A stretch of 64,000 nt of DNA from Fredericiella sp963839515 (GCA_963839515.1 CAWIVN010000026.1:1-64000), one strand, 5' to 3'. Shown: positions 53,339 through 62,294, numbered from the stretch's first letter. Notes: generated by a model from the letters alone, not told the origin. Made by a program: numbers and translations.

Positions 53339-53368
53339 TTGCTCCACATAGCTATCGACTGGTATACT
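53339..53368 (+). promoter_or_regulatory. Possible promoter of the HEAT-repeat gene
   Basis: TTGCTC (53339-53344) and TATACT (53363-53368) are spaced by 18 bp, about 48 bp before ATG 53416. This is a plausible sigma-70-type promoter in the gap between divergent genes. Evidence is consensus similarity only. Confidence 0.4.
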
Positions 53369-53415
53369 GCGGGCAGTCAAAAACAATTCCCTAGACTTGC
53401 TAGGAGCACTATCTG

Positions 53416-53817
53416 ATGAGTGATATTTCCCATGAACAGGCGTTGGCTGTAGCGGTGGACACCGGTAAGCCGGCGCTCGAACGCGAGCAAGCCATTCACC
53501 AGCTAGGTGAATCGCCTACGCCGGACGTGATCGATCACCTGATCAAGCTGCTGGAGGATAACGCCGACGGCGTGCGCTGGGCGGCCTCCACGGCTCTGAT
53601 CGCGTGCGGCGACGCGGCACTCAAGCCGCTGCTTCAGGCGCTGCTGGACCAGCACGACAGCGTGTGGCTCCGCCGTGGGGCTTACCGCGTCTTCCACGAC
53701 ACCAAGAGCTACAAGGTGCAGCAGGCGACGGGTGAGCTGGTCAAGGCGCTCAACGGTCCGGCGGCCGAAAGCACCACGACTGATGCGGCAGCACGCGCGC
53801 TGATGAAGTTGATGTAG
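53416..53817 (+). CDS. Small HEAT-repeat protein
   Basis: A 133-residue, all-helical protein made of HEAT/PBS-lyase-like repeats: LEREQAIHQLGESPTPDVID, then HLIKLLEDNADGVRWAASTA, LKPLLQALLDQHDSVWLRRG and a fourth helical pair ending ARALMKLM. Such small HEAT proteins usually act as adaptors; no catalytic residues are expected. Start ATG 53416 follows AGGAG at nine bases. It is divergent from the ligase gene and followed by a dispersed inverted-repeat element that may terminate it. Confidence 0.8.
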   Translation: MSDISHEQALAVAVDTGKPALEREQAIHQLGESPTPDVIDHLIKLLEDNADGVRWAASTALIACGDAALKPLLQALLDQHDSVWLRRGAYRVFHDTKSYKVQQATGELVKALNGPAAESTTTDAAARALMKLM

Positions 53818-53826
53818 CACGCTGTG

Positions 53827-53902
53827 TAGGGGCACGAGGTTCGGCGGCGAGAGCCTGGTTCGAAATGCGAGTGGTATTCCCGCCGGACCTCATGCCCCCT
53901 AC
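53827..53902. repeat. Dispersed inverted-repeat element, family I, copy 2
   Basis: TAGGGGCACGAGGTTCGGCGG (53827-53847, 21 bases of the left arm) pairs with CCGCCGGACCTCATGCCCC and following bases (53880-53902), with a few mismatches. The right arm and the bases before it match copy 1 at 5357-5373. It lies between convergent genes and may serve as a two-way terminator. Confidence 0.8.
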
Positions 53903-53928
53903 GGCATGCCGCCTGGTGTGCTAAACGG

Positions 53929-56358
53929 TTACTGCGCCGCAAAGAAGAGCGGAAACCGGGCTGGCTCCACTTCGTGCATCAGGCGATACGCTCCCTCAAA
54001 GACATCTTCCACGTTTGGCTTGCTGAAGTAATCTCCATCAGTCCCATAAGCTGGACGGTGCGGTGCCGCCGTGATGGTACGCGGCTGGCTGTCAAGGTAG
54101 TGATAGCCGTTCTGCACTTCCAATACCTGCTGCAGAATATAGGCCGATGCGCCGCCGGGCATGTCCTCGTCCAGCACGACGAGACGATCGGTTCGTTGCA
54201 GCGATTGGCCCACCAGACCAAGCAGGTCAAACGGCAGGAGCGACTGCACGTCGACCACCTCCACCTCGATGCCCACTGCGGACAGCTGTGCGGCCGCCGC
54301 AAGCGCGATGCGGCAGCATGCTCCATAGGTGACAAGCGTCACGTCCGATCCGTTGCGCAGAATCTCAGGCACACCCAGCGGCACACAATAATCTCCCAAA
54401 TTGCTGGGCAGCCGCTCGCGCAGCCGATAGCCGTTGAGCACCTCGATCACGATCCCTGGGTCATCGCCGCGCAGCAGCGTGTTGTAGAAACCGGCGGCCT
54501 GCGTCATGTTGCGCGGCACGAGCAGGTGAACGCCGCGCAGCAGGTCGAGCAGCGCAGCGAGTGGCGAGCCGGCGTGCCAGATGCCTTCGAGACGATGGCC
54601 GCGCGTGCGAATGATGGCGGGCGCCTTGTGCCCGCCTGCCGTGCGCCAGCGCAGGCAGGCCAGATCGTCGGCAAGCGTGGGCAGGGCGTAGAGGATATAG
54701 TCGAGGTACTGGATCTCGGCGATGGGGCGCAGGCCGCGCAGCGCCAGCCCGATGGCCTGTCCCGCGATGGTAGCCTCGCGGATACCGGTGTCGGACACGC
54801 GCCGGTCACCATACTTCTCCTGCAGGCCCGCCACCCCGCGGTTGACATCGCCCAGCCGGCCCACGTCTTCACCGAAGATGCATACGCGCGCATCGCGCCC
54901 CAGCAGGACATCAAAGTTAGCTTGCAGCACCTCGAAACCGTACACCTGTGGCGCGTCCGCGGCGTACTGGGGTGCGACGGCGGCCACGCGCAGCGCCGAT
55001 TCCTCTCCCTCGCTGTAGACGTGCGAGAGATACCGGTTGCGGAGGCGAGCGTGCAGCGTGTCTTTCCACTCTATGATCGGCCGGCGTACATCAGGCTCGG
55101 CGTTGCGCAACTGGAGCAAGGCGGTGTGAGCGTACTCGAACAACTGCTTGCGCGTCAACCAATCCGCGGAACGCAACGCCTCACCTATCTCTTGCACGGT
55201 GGCCGGGTCACTTGCCGACACGGCAGCAGCGTCGACGAGGTCCGCCAGTTCCTGCGCCTGGCGGCGCGGGTTGGCGGTATAGCGTTCCCAGGCGGCATCG
55301 CGCTCGCGCTCGGCCACACCCTGCATCTCCTGCTCGATGGCGTCCAGTTCGGCAGGTGCAGCCATCGCCTGCTCAAGTATCCAGCTACGCATGCGGCGGA
55401 TGGGGTCGTACTCAAGTTCGAAGACCAGCCGTTCTGGCGACTTGTAGCGCTCGTGGCTGCCCGACGTGGAATGGCCCAGCGGTTGAGTCATTTGCACCAC
55501 GTGGACGACGGCCGGGACGTGGTCCTTGCGTGCCCGTTCGGCAGCACAGAGATAGGTTTCGAGCAGGCGCGGGTAGTCCCAGCCGGGTACGGTGTAAATG
55601 TCATAGCCTGGTTCATCGGCGTTGCGCCGCTGGAAACCTTGTATCAACGCAGAGAGATTGCCGCCCGTAATCTGGTATTCGTTGGGCACGGAAATGCCGT
55701 AGCCGTCGTCCCAAATTGATATAACGGCCGGCGCACGCAGCACGCCGATGGCATTGAGCGCCTCCCAGAAGAAGCCCTCGGCGCAGCTTGCATTACCGAT
55801 GGCGGCAAAGACGACCTCGTCGCCCAAGTGCGAGAATTGAGGCATGGCCTGCAGTTGGGGCAGTTCGCGGTACATGCGCGACGCAAGGGCCAGGCCAACC
55901 AGGCGGGGCATCTGCCCGGCCGTGGGCGAGAGATCAGCCGAAGAGTTGAAGCGGTCAGTCTGCGGTAGAAAGCGGCCATCGGCATCCAGGATGCGGCTGC
56001 CATAGTGCCCAAGCATGGCACGACCGCCCGAGTTAGGGTCGGCATTGACATCCGTATGGCCGTAGAGCTGGGCGAAATAGGTGGAAGGCGTCAGCAGACC
56101 CAGGGCGAGCATCAGCGTTTGGCCGCGGTAATAGCCGACGCGCCAGTCACCTGGGCGGAAGGCACGGGCGAGCGCTGCCTGGGCGACCTCCTTGCCGTCG
56201 CCAAAGATGCCAAACTTGGCACGGCCGCCGTGCACCTCGCGGCGGCCAAGCAGAGATAGTTGACGGCTGAGACAGCAAAGGCGATAGTCGTGCAGAATGT
56301 CCTGCAGCAGATACTCTTGCCCGGATGGCAGCTTCGTTGGCGCCAGGAGCGTATTCAT
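53929..56358 (-). CDS. Fused alpha-beta thiamine-dependent 2-oxoacid dehydrogenase E1
   Basis: An 809-residue protein joining both E1 subunits of a branched-chain 2-oxoacid or pyruvate dehydrogenase. The alpha half (about 1-450) has the thiamine diphosphate site AIGNASCAEGFFWEALNAIG with ISIWDDGYGIS and the phosphorylation-loop-like GHSTSGSHERYKS. The beta half (from about 480) has VCIFGEDVGRLGDVNRGVAG, DTGIREATIAGQAIGLALRG and VTYGACCRIALAAA. Single-chain E1 of this kind is common in Bacteroidota and related groups. It is encoded ten bases after the LarA-like gene on the same strand. No E2 or E3 gene is in the window, so the lipoyl partner must be elsewhere. Confidence 0.9.
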   Translation of the reverse strand: MNTLLAPTKLPSGQEYLLQDILHDYRLCCLSRQLSLLGRREVHGGRAKFGIFGDGKEVAQAALARAFRPGDWRVGYYRGQTLMLALGLLTPSTYFAQLYGHTDVNADPNSGGRAMLGHYGSRILDADGRFLPQTDRFNSSADLSPTAGQMPRLVGLALASRMYRELPQLQAMPQFSHLGDEVVFAAIGNASCAEGFFWEALNAIGVLRAPAVISIWDDGYGISVPNEYQITGGNLSALIQGFQRRNADEPGYDIYTVPGWDYPRLLETYLCAAERARKDHVPAVVHVVQMTQPLGHSTSGSHERYKSPERLVFELEYDPIRRMRSWILEQAMAAPAELDAIEQEMQGVAERERDAAWERYTANPRRQAQELADLVDAAAVSASDPATVQEIGEALRSADWLTRKQLFEYAHTALLQLRNAEPDVRRPIIEWKDTLHARLRNRYLSHVYSEGEESALRVAAVAPQYAADAPQVYGFEVLQANFDVLLGRDARVCIFGEDVGRLGDVNRGVAGLQEKYGDRRVSDTGIREATIAGQAIGLALRGLRPIAEIQYLDYILYALPTLADDLACLRWRTAGGHKAPAIIRTRGHRLEGIWHAGSPLAALLDLLRGVHLLVPRNMTQAAGFYNTLLRGDDPGIVIEVLNGYRLRERLPSNLGDYCVPLGVPEILRNGSDVTLVTYGACCRIALAAAAQLSAVGIEVEVVDVQSLLPFDLLGLVGQSLQRTDRLVVLDEDMPGGASAYILQQVLEVQNGYHYLDSQPRTITAAPHRPAYGTDGDYFSKPNVEDVFEGAYRLMHEVEPARFPLFFAAQ

Positions 56359-56368
56359 GATGGGTTGC

Positions 56369-57670
56369 CTATCCCGGCATGGGGAGCACCACGCCGGCTT
56401 GCGGAATCACGGCCACGGCCCGTGTGCGTTCGGGCACCGGCAGCCTGGACAGGGCAGCCACCATGGCTGCCTCCACGTCTGCGAAATACTCTGCGCGCAT
56501 AGCCGCCGCGTCCTCGACAGTGAGGCCGGCGGAGACAAGCGCTATCCTCATCCGCCTGCGCAGCGACCCCCACATGACGCCGGTGGCCGCCTGCATGGCG
56601 TCGGCCATCTGTCTGGCCGCCTCGACTTTAGCAGAAAGGATGTCGGCGCGCAATAGATCAGGGTCGATTCCGGCGTAATAGGGCACAAGTGGATAGGTGC
56701 TGTTGCCCTCGGGCGCAGCGGTGACCAGGATCAATGTGCCGCCATCGGCTGTCACGAGGTCGCCCGCCCAGGCGCCCTTGATGCTCTGCCACAGATCCTG
56801 GTCATAGGGAGCGCAGTTGGCGATGACGATGGGGTAGCGACGCTCCACAGGCACCCCGTACACCCTGCGTGCATGCTCCACCCCGCGGCGATGAGCGGCG
56901 ATGGGGTCACCTGCCACGCAGGCGTAGAGTGAACCATCTAGCCCCAGCACGACGTTGACAATGAAGTGGAGCGGCGCGTGGCGGGCGACAAAGGCTTCCA
57001 GCAGGCGCCGCAGCGGTGCGTCCGGGTCACCCAGCTGGTTCATAGGCACAAAGGCCGCGGCAAGGTGAAACACTTCGACGGTGGCCAGGCTGCATACACC
57101 CGGCAGGACCATCTTGGCTCCGCCGCTAAAGCCGGCGTCAAGGTGGGGAGTAATCATACCGATGCTAATGCGCAGCTCGGCGTCCAGCACCCAACGGTTG
57201 ATTTGAGCGGGAATCGATGGCAGATCAAATCCTAATTGCAGCGCGTGCATGTGACCGACCTCGACAAAAGCTGTGGCGTCGGTGCAAGACTGGTTCACAA
57301 TCCGATAGCCGGCCTGTGCTGCTGCACCCAGTTTGCTGGCCAACTCTTCCTGGCTCAGGGGACGGTGTGTGCCGAGAGCAACCACGATCGTTATGTCGTG
57401 TGGGCGTATACCGCCGGCGGACAGTTCCGCCAGCACGAGCGGCAGAATCTGCGTCGTTGGCGTTTTGCGCGTACAATCGTCGATAAGGATGGCTGCCCGC
57501 TGCCCCGGCCGCGCCAGTTCACGCAGCGTTGGTGTACCGATCGGGTTGCGCAGGGCCATCGTAATCAACTCTTCCGGGCCGGCAGCGGCGCCAGGCGGTT
57601 GCGGTGTTATCAAGGCCCCAAGCCAGGGTTCCGGAACAGAGAATGAGGATAAGAGTGTCTGATTTGTCAT
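56369..57670 (-). CDS. LarA-like nickel-pincer racemase/epimerase family protein
   Basis: A 433-residue protein of the LarA (DUF2088) family, whose members use a covalently bound nickel-pincer nucleotide to racemise or epimerise 2-hydroxyacids by hydride transfer. Visible family motifs are AILIDDCTRKTPTTQILPLV, VALGTHRPLSQEEL with a ligand-type His, and GMITPHLDAGFSGGAKMVLP with the second His and the Lys that tethers the cofactor. No larB, larC or larE cofactor genes are present here. Start ATG 57670 (MTNQTLLSSF) has GGAAG about ten bases upstream; the longer frame would overlap the divergent GH3 gene. It is probably co-transcribed with the E1 gene. Confidence 0.85.
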   Translation of the reverse strand: MTNQTLLSSFSVPEPWLGALITPQPPGAAAGPEELITMALRNPIGTPTLRELARPGQRAAILIDDCTRKTPTTQILPLVLAELSAGGIRPHDITIVVALGTHRPLSQEELASKLGAAAQAGYRIVNQSCTDATAFVEVGHMHALQLGFDLPSIPAQINRWVLDAELRISIGMITPHLDAGFSGGAKMVLPGVCSLATVEVFHLAAAFVPMNQLGDPDAPLRRLLEAFVARHAPLHFIVNVVLGLDGSLYACVAGDPIAAHRRGVEHARRVYGVPVERRYPIVIANCAPYDQDLWQSIKGAWAGDLVTADGGTLILVTAAPEGNSTYPLVPYYAGIDPDLLRADILSAKVEAARQMADAMQAATGVMWGSLRRRMRIALVSAGLTVEDAAAMRAEYFADVEAAMVAALSRLPVPERTRAVAVIPQAGVVLPMPG

Positions 57671-57672
57671 GG

Positions 57673-58995
57673 ATGGATTCTTCCAAGCTGCATACGGTAC
57701 GCTGGTCACGCCGCGAGTTGCTGGCGCGCAGCGGCGTCGGGTTGCTGGCGGCGAGTATGGTGGCTGCCTGCCAGGGTGCAGCCACACCGACGGACGCGCC
57801 GCCTGCGACCAAAACAACCGCTGCGCCAACTGCAATACCAACCGCTACGCCGGTACCAACCGCTACGCCGGTACCAACCGCTACGCCGGCTGCGACCCTG
57901 CCACCTACGGCAGTCCCGGCAACGTCACTTTCAACAGCTCCCTCACTGGAACGCATTCTGGCGCAAATGATCCTGGTGGGCTTTCGCGGTACCACGGTGA
58001 GGGCCGCTGCGCCCATTGTAGCAGACATTTCTGAACGTGGGGTGGGGTCTGTCGTGCTGTTTGACTACGATGTGGCGCTGCAAAGCCCTACGCGCAATGT
58101 CGAGTCGCCGGAGCAGGTAGCCACGTTGACTGCCGACCTGCAAGCACTGGCGCACGGCTCAGAGGCGCAGGCACCGTTGCTGATCGCGGCTGACCAGGAA
58201 GGCGGCCAGGTAGCGCGGCTCAACGCAACACACGGGTTTTCACCTACGTTGTCGGCGCAGGAGACAGGCGCGCACACCGACCTCACCTTTACTTATGCCC
58301 AGGCAGAAGCGATGGCCAAGACGCTGGCGGCAGCGGGAATCAACCACAATCTCGCCCCCGTCGTCGATCTCAACAGCAATCCCAGCAATCCCGTGATTGG
58401 CGCCTTGGGACGCAGCTTTTCCGCTGACCCAGCCGAAGTCGTTGCCCAGGCACGCGCGTTTATCGAGGCCCACCACGCGCAAGCTGTAACGACCACGATC
58501 AAGCATTTTCCCGGCCACGGCAGCTCGCACGCCGATTCGCACCTGGGGTTGGTGGACGTGTCAGCCACCTGGCGGCGCGATGAGCTGGATCCATACAGCG
58601 CCTTGATTCAAGAAGGCATCGTAGACTCGGTCATGACGGCTCATGTGTTCAACACACAGCTGGACCCCACCTATCCTGCCACCTTGTCGCAAGCGACGAT
58701 CACAGGCATCCTGCGCGAAGAGTTGGGGTATGACGGTGTAGTGATCACCGACGACATGAATATGCAGGCGATCACGAGCCAATATGGCTTTGATCAGGCG
58801 GCGGTATTGGCGGTGCAGGCAGGCGCCGACCTGCTGGCGTATGGGAATAACCTGGTCTACGACCCTGATGTGGCGCAGCGGGCGATTGCGGCCCTGCTGG
58901 CAGCGGTCAGGCGCGGCGAGTTGACAGAGGAGCGGATCGAAAAGTCATACCGGCGGATGCTGGCGCTGAAGGGGAAGTGGGCGAGGACTAGTTGA
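57673..58995 (+). CDS. GH3-family beta-N-acetylhexosaminidase-like lipoprotein
   Basis: A 440-residue exported hydrolase resembling NagZ. The N-terminus has a twin-arginine motif (RWSRRELLARSG) and a lipobox (SMVAAC), indicating a Tat-exported lipoprotein. A Thr/Pro/Ala spacer with 18-bp tandem repeats follows. The GH3 domain has LIAADQEGGQVARLN, the NagZ catalytic loop IKHFPGHGSSHADSHLGL and the nucleophile Asp in VVITDDMNMQAI. It removes N-acetylglucosamine or similar residues from glycans or muropeptides outside the cell. I use ATG 57673, three bases beyond the divergent larA start; ATG 57643 in the same frame is possible. It converges with the aldolase gene. Confidence 0.9.
   Translation: MDSSKLHTVRWSRRELLARSGVGLLAASMVAACQGAATPTDAPPATKTTAAPTAIPTATPVPTATPVPTATPAATLPPTAVPATSLSTAPSLERILAQMILVGFRGTTVRAAAPIVADISERGVGSVVLFDYDVALQSPTRNVESPEQVATLTADLQALAHGSEAQAPLLIAADQEGGQVARLNATHGFSPTLSAQETGAHTDLTFTYAQAEAMAKTLAAAGINHNLAPVVDLNSNPSNPVIGALGRSFSADPAEVVAQARAFIEAHHAQAVTTTIKHFPGHGSSHADSHLGLVDVSATWRRDELDPYSALIQEGIVDSVMTAHVFNTQLDPTYPATLSQATITGILREELGYDGVVITDDMNMQAITSQYGFDQAAVLAVQAGADLLAYGNNLVYDPDVAQRAIAALLAAVRRGELTEERIEKSYRRMLALKGKWARTS
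57841..57890 (+). repeat. 18-bp tandem repeat encoding a Thr-Pro-Ala linker
   Basis: ACCGCTACGCCGGTACCA occurs at 57841-57858 and 57859-57876, with a partial third copy to 57890. It encodes TATPVP repeats in the spacer between lipid anchor and GH3 domain. Unit number is likely variable between strains. Confidence 0.85.
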
Positions 58996-59005
58996 AGCAG
59001 AATCA

Positions 59006-59067
59006 CGTGCCACGCTCGCACCACCGGTCTGCAGGTAAGACAGTGGTCGTGGTGCGAGCGAAGCACG
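59006..59067. repeat. Inverted-repeat element, family II, copy 2, between convergent genes
   Basis: CGTGCCACGCTCGCACCAC (59006-59024) and GTGGTGCGAGCGAAGCACG (59049-59067) pair over 19 bases with two mismatches. The element fills the 78-base gap between the GH3 and aldolase stop codons and probably terminates both. It is related to the element at 49897-49958. Confidence 0.7.
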
Positions 59068-59073
59068 CGCGAA

Positions 59074-59904
59074 TTACGCCGCGCGGCCGCTGGCGCCCAT
59101 GAGGCGCAGGCGGTGCTGTGCGACTTCACGCACGCGGTCCATCGAGGTCTTGAGGACGCCATAGTGATCGCAGCCGGCCTCCAGGGCTTCGCGCGAGCCG
59201 GCACACCAGGCACGCGAGAGGGCGGCACCGATGTTGATCTTGACGACGCCCATTTGCAAAGCCGCGCGCACGTCGTCTTCATGCACACCACTGCCGCCAT
59301 GGATGACGAGCGGTGCATTAGCCTTGGCCGCGATCGCCTGCAGCAGGTCGAGGTGCAGCCGGCTGGACTGGCCGTGCTCGGAGCCGACGGAAACGGCCAA
59401 CATATCGACATTGCCCTGCTCAAACATCAACGGCACGTCTTCCGGCAAGGTCAACTCAAAGCTGCCCTGGCCGCCGCCAAAGGTGCCCAATTCGCCTTCG
59501 ACCGAGGCGTTGAGGGCATGGGCGGCGCGGGCGATCAGCGCCGTCTCGGCCAGCGCATCGTCCAGCGACAGGTCGTGGCCGTCGTACATGACCGAATTGT
59601 AGCCCGCTCGCAGGCAGCGCAGGTTGAACTCAAGGCCCGGGCCGTGGTCCAGGTGCAAAAAGACTGGAACAGGGGCTTCTTGGGCCATCGCCTTGATCAG
59701 GACGGGGAGCGGACCCACATCCATTCCAAAGGCGGCATGTGCCAGATCGCCAGGATAGGTCTGGACGATCAAGGGCGCCTTTTCGATGACGGCAGCCTCG
59801 ATCACGGCCTTAGCCATCTCCATGTTGCAGACATTAAATGCCGGCATGGCAAAGTGCTGCTCATAGGCGAAGCGTAAATATTCGCGCGGGTTTTGGACGA
59901 GCAT
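59074..59904 (-). CDS. Class II ketose-bisphosphate aldolase-like protein
   Basis: A 276-residue zinc aldolase of the FbaA/GatY/KbaY family. The metal-binding His pair starts in PVFLHLDHGPGLEFNL, SVMYDGHDLSLDDALAET follows, GELGTFGGG lies in the middle, and LVIHGGSGVHEDDVRAAL plus GVVKINIGAALSRAW form the phosphate site. This matches class II aldolases that cleave fructose- or tagatose-1,6-bisphosphate. Start ATG 59904 (MLVQNPREYL) has GGGTGG six bases upstream; GTG 59913 would add three residues. The gene stands alone downstream of the amino-acid importer, with a 176-bp upstream gap. Confidence 0.88.
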   Translation of the reverse strand: MLVQNPREYLRFAYEQHFAMPAFNVCNMEMAKAVIEAAVIEKAPLIVQTYPGDLAHAAFGMDVGPLPVLIKAMAQEAPVPVFLHLDHGPGLEFNLRCLRAGYNSVMYDGHDLSLDDALAETALIARAAHALNASVEGELGTFGGGQGSFELTLPEDVPLMFEQGNVDMLAVSVGSEHGQSSRLHLDLLQAIAAKANAPLVIHGGSGVHEDDVRAALQMGVVKINIGAALSRAWCAGSREALEAGCDHYGVLKTSMDRVREVAQHRLRLMGASGRAA

Positions 59905-60080
59905 TGATACCACCCATTTGTGAACAAATTGCGCACAAAATCCACGTGCACGGTGGCGACGGCCATTTCAGCAGCCCGTGGATTCCGTCGATTGGCGCCA
60001 CAAGCCAACCGATCGTGTACCATGATCTAATGGATTAGATACAAACCGAGAAGTTGTTACTTTGACACGAACCTTGGACC

Positions 60081-60758
60081 CTAGCCCTCGTGTTCCATCG
60101 TCAATCCAGGCACCTGCAAACGCCGCTCGATCTCACGCAGAATAAAGTAGGTAATGCCGACCAACACGAGGTAGAAGACGGCGGCGGTGAGGTAGATGGG
60201 GATGGGTTGGAAGAATTTGCTCGACAGGTTTTTAGCCTGGCCCATCAGGTCCGGCACCGCAATCAGGTAGACGACAGCCGTGTACTTGATCATCGACACG
60301 ACTTCGTTGGACCAGGCGGGCAGCACAAGGCGAAACGCTTGCGGTAGAATGATGTTCACAATCGCCTGGACACGGCTCATGCCAATGGCACGCGCGGCGG
60401 TCATCTGTCCTTCGCTGACCGACTGCAGCGCGCCGCGCAGGTATTCGGCCTGGTAGGCGGCGCTGTGCAAGCCCAACGCCACGTAGGCCGCCGGGAAGCG
60501 ATCGAGGGTGAGGCCAAGCTGGGGGAAGCCATAGTAGATAATGAAAAGCTGCACAAGAAGCGGGGTGCCCTGGAAGACTAACACATAGAGGCTCACCAGC
60601 CGGCGCGCCCAGGGCGGGCCGTAGACGCGCAATACGCCCATTGGCAGCCCAAGCGCCATGCCCAGCAGCAGGGAAACCGAGGCAAGTTGCAGTGTAATAA
60701 GCGTCCCCTGCCATAAGACAGGCAGGACGCGTTCGATAAACAGCGAAATCTGTTCCAT
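60081..60758 (-). CDS. Polar amino-acid ABC transporter permease (second)
   Basis: A 225-residue membrane subunit of the HisM/GlnP type. The first helix is LWQGTLITLQLASVSLLLGM. The hallmark loop SEGQMTAARAIGMSRVQAI and the segment LPQAFRLVLPAWSNEVVSMI contact the ATPase, and YFILREIERRLQVPG ends the protein. It is the last gene of the importer operon, 15 bases after the ATPase gene. It is a divergent paralogue of the permease at 61644-62294, so the importer probably uses a heterodimer of the two. Substrate specificity is not determined by the sequence. Confidence 0.92.
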   Translation of the reverse strand: MEQISLFIERVLPVLWQGTLITLQLASVSLLLGMALGLPMGVLRVYGPPWARRLVSLYVLVFQGTPLLVQLFIIYYGFPQLGLTLDRFPAAYVALGLHSAAYQAEYLRGALQSVSEGQMTAARAIGMSRVQAIVNIILPQAFRLVLPAWSNEVVSMIKYTAVVYLIAVPDLMGQAKNLSSKFFQPIPIYLTAAVFYLVLVGITYFILREIERRLQVPGLTMEHEG

Positions 60759-60773
60759 GGCGGCTGGCAGCGC

Positions 60774-61577
60774 CTACTTTTCCTTGTTGTTTTCGCCAAA
60801 GTCGGCGATGCGGTTGAGAAACTCGCGCGCCCGATCGGTGCGTGGGTTGGTGAACATGACGTCCGGATCACCCTCCTCGACCACGTAGCCACCTTCCATA
60901 AACACGATCTTGTCGGCCACCTCGCGCGCAAACTGCATCTCGTGCGAGACGACGATCATGGTGTCGCCTTCATAAGCCAATTGCTGCATGACTTCCAGCA
61001 CCTCGCCCGTCAGCTCGGGGTCGAGCGCCGAGGTTGGCTCGTCAAACAGCATGACGTGCGGGTCCATGCCCAAGGCGCGTGCGATCGCCACACGCTGTTT
61101 CTGGCCGCCGGATAGCTGGGCAGGGTAATGGCCGGCACGGTCCGCCAGCCCCACGCGCTCGAGTTCCCACATGCCCTTTTCGCGCGCTTCCTGACTTTTG
61201 AGGCCCAGCACCTTGGTCATGCCGATGGTGACGTTTTCCAGGGCAGTGAGATGGGTGAACAGGTTGAAGTCCTGGAAGACCATGCCGATGCGCTGGCGCA
61301 CCTTGTCCTGGTTAACGCCGGGAGCAGTAATCTCCTCGCCCTCCAGCCAGATACGGCCGCTGTCGGGCGGGCTGAGCAGGTTGATGCAGCGCAGCAGCGT
61401 ACTCTTGCCGGTGCCGCTGGGGCCAACCAACACGACCACCTGCTGCCGATAGACGGACAAGTTGATGCCCTTCAGGACATGCGTGGCGCCAAACGACTTC
61501 TTGACGTCCTCGATGCGCACGAGCGGCGGCGCCGTGAGGTCGGGCATTGGAATTGCAGCAGGTGTTTGTTCAGCCAT
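60774..61577 (-). CDS. Polar amino-acid ABC transporter ATPase (GlnQ/HisP-type)
   Basis: A 267-residue ABC ATPase that drives the importer. Walker A is GPSGTGKST, the Q-loop region is RIGMVFQDFNLFTHLTALEN, the signature is LSGGQKQRVAIARAL, Walker B is VMLFDEPTSALDPE, and the H-loop is IVVSHEMQFAREVAD. This is the standard polar amino-acid uptake pattern. A Pro/Ala-rich N-terminal segment of about 18 residues precedes the domain. It is encoded between the two permease genes, within one transcription unit beginning at the aminotransferase or the binding-protein gene. Confidence 0.95.
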   Translation of the reverse strand: MAEQTPAAIPMPDLTAPPLVRIEDVKKSFGATHVLKGINLSVYRQQVVVLVGPSGTGKSTLLRCINLLSPPDSGRIWLEGEEITAPGVNQDKVRQRIGMVFQDFNLFTHLTALENVTIGMTKVLGLKSQEAREKGMWELERVGLADRAGHYPAQLSGGQKQRVAIARALGMDPHVMLFDEPTSALDPELTGEVLEVMQQLAYEGDTMIVVSHEMQFAREVADKIVFMEGGYVVEEGDPDVMFTNPRTDRAREFLNRIADFGENNKEK

Positions 61578-61643
61578 GGTTTTGCCGTGTTTCGCTAAGT
61601 CGTTTCGCTAGGTCAGAGCCGTGAAGCGGGCTTCGCAGGCCGG

Positions 61644-62294
61644 TTACGTCAGGAGCCGGTAACGGCGCTCGACGCGGCCCAGCACATAGCTGGTGAGCAT
61701 CGTCAACGCGAGGTAGAGCAAGGCAGCCGTGCCAAAGGCCAGAAAGGGTTCGAGCGTGCGCGAACTCACATATTGAGCACGGCGCAGCATCTCAGGCACG
61801 CCCACGGCAAACACCAGCGTTGAATCCTTGAGCACGAGCGTGGCCTCGTTACCCCAGGCGGGCAGCGCCAGCCGGATCGCTTGCGGCAGGATAATGTGGC
61901 GAATAGCTTTGATACGGCTCATGCCGATGGCCCGCGCCGCCGTCATCTGCCCCGGCGCCACTGACTGCAGCGCGCCGCGGAAGATCTCAGATTGGTAGGC
62001 TCCGCTGGCAAAACCGAGCGCCAGCGAGCCGGCCAAAAACGGCGAGAGATCGACAATAGAGGCGATGACAAAATAAAGAATAAAGATGGTGACGACCACG
62101 GGCACGGCGCGTATGATAACGCTGTAAGCGGCGGCCAAAGCCGAGAGCGGGCGGTTGCCGTAAACGCGCAGTACGGCCATCAGCACGCCCAACACAAAGC
62201 CCACCCCCAGTGCGACCAGCGTTACACTGACCGTCACCCACAGGCCTTCCAGCAGAAAGAGTATGGTGGTATAGAAATCGTTCAGCAAATCCAT
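61644..62294 (-). CDS. Polar amino-acid ABC transporter permease (first)
   Basis: A 216-residue permease of the HisQ/GlnP type. The first helix is LLEGLWVTVSVTLVALGVGF. The coupling loop is APGQMTAARAIGMSRIKAI, with ILPQAIRLALPAWGNEATLV before the last helices, and the end is SYVLGRVERRYRLLT. The gene follows the binding-protein gene after a 182-base gap filled by a compound inverted-repeat element. It should pair with the second permease to form the channel. Confidence 0.92.
   Translation of the reverse strand: MDLLNDFYTTILFLLEGLWVTVSVTLVALGVGFVLGVLMAVLRVYGNRPLSALAAAYSVIIRAVPVVVTIFILYFVIASIVDLSPFLAGSLALGFASGAYQSEIFRGALQSVAPGQMTAARAIGMSRIKAIRHIILPQAIRLALPAWGNEATLVLKDSTLVFAVGVPEMLRRAQYVSSRTLEPFLAFGTAALLYLALTMLTSYVLGRVERRYRLLT

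Noticed and set aside
59914..60080. Possible tRNA or small RNA in the gap upstream of the aldolase gene
   Set aside because: Only a 7-bp inverted repeat was found, and no cloverleaf, T-loop motif or terminator.
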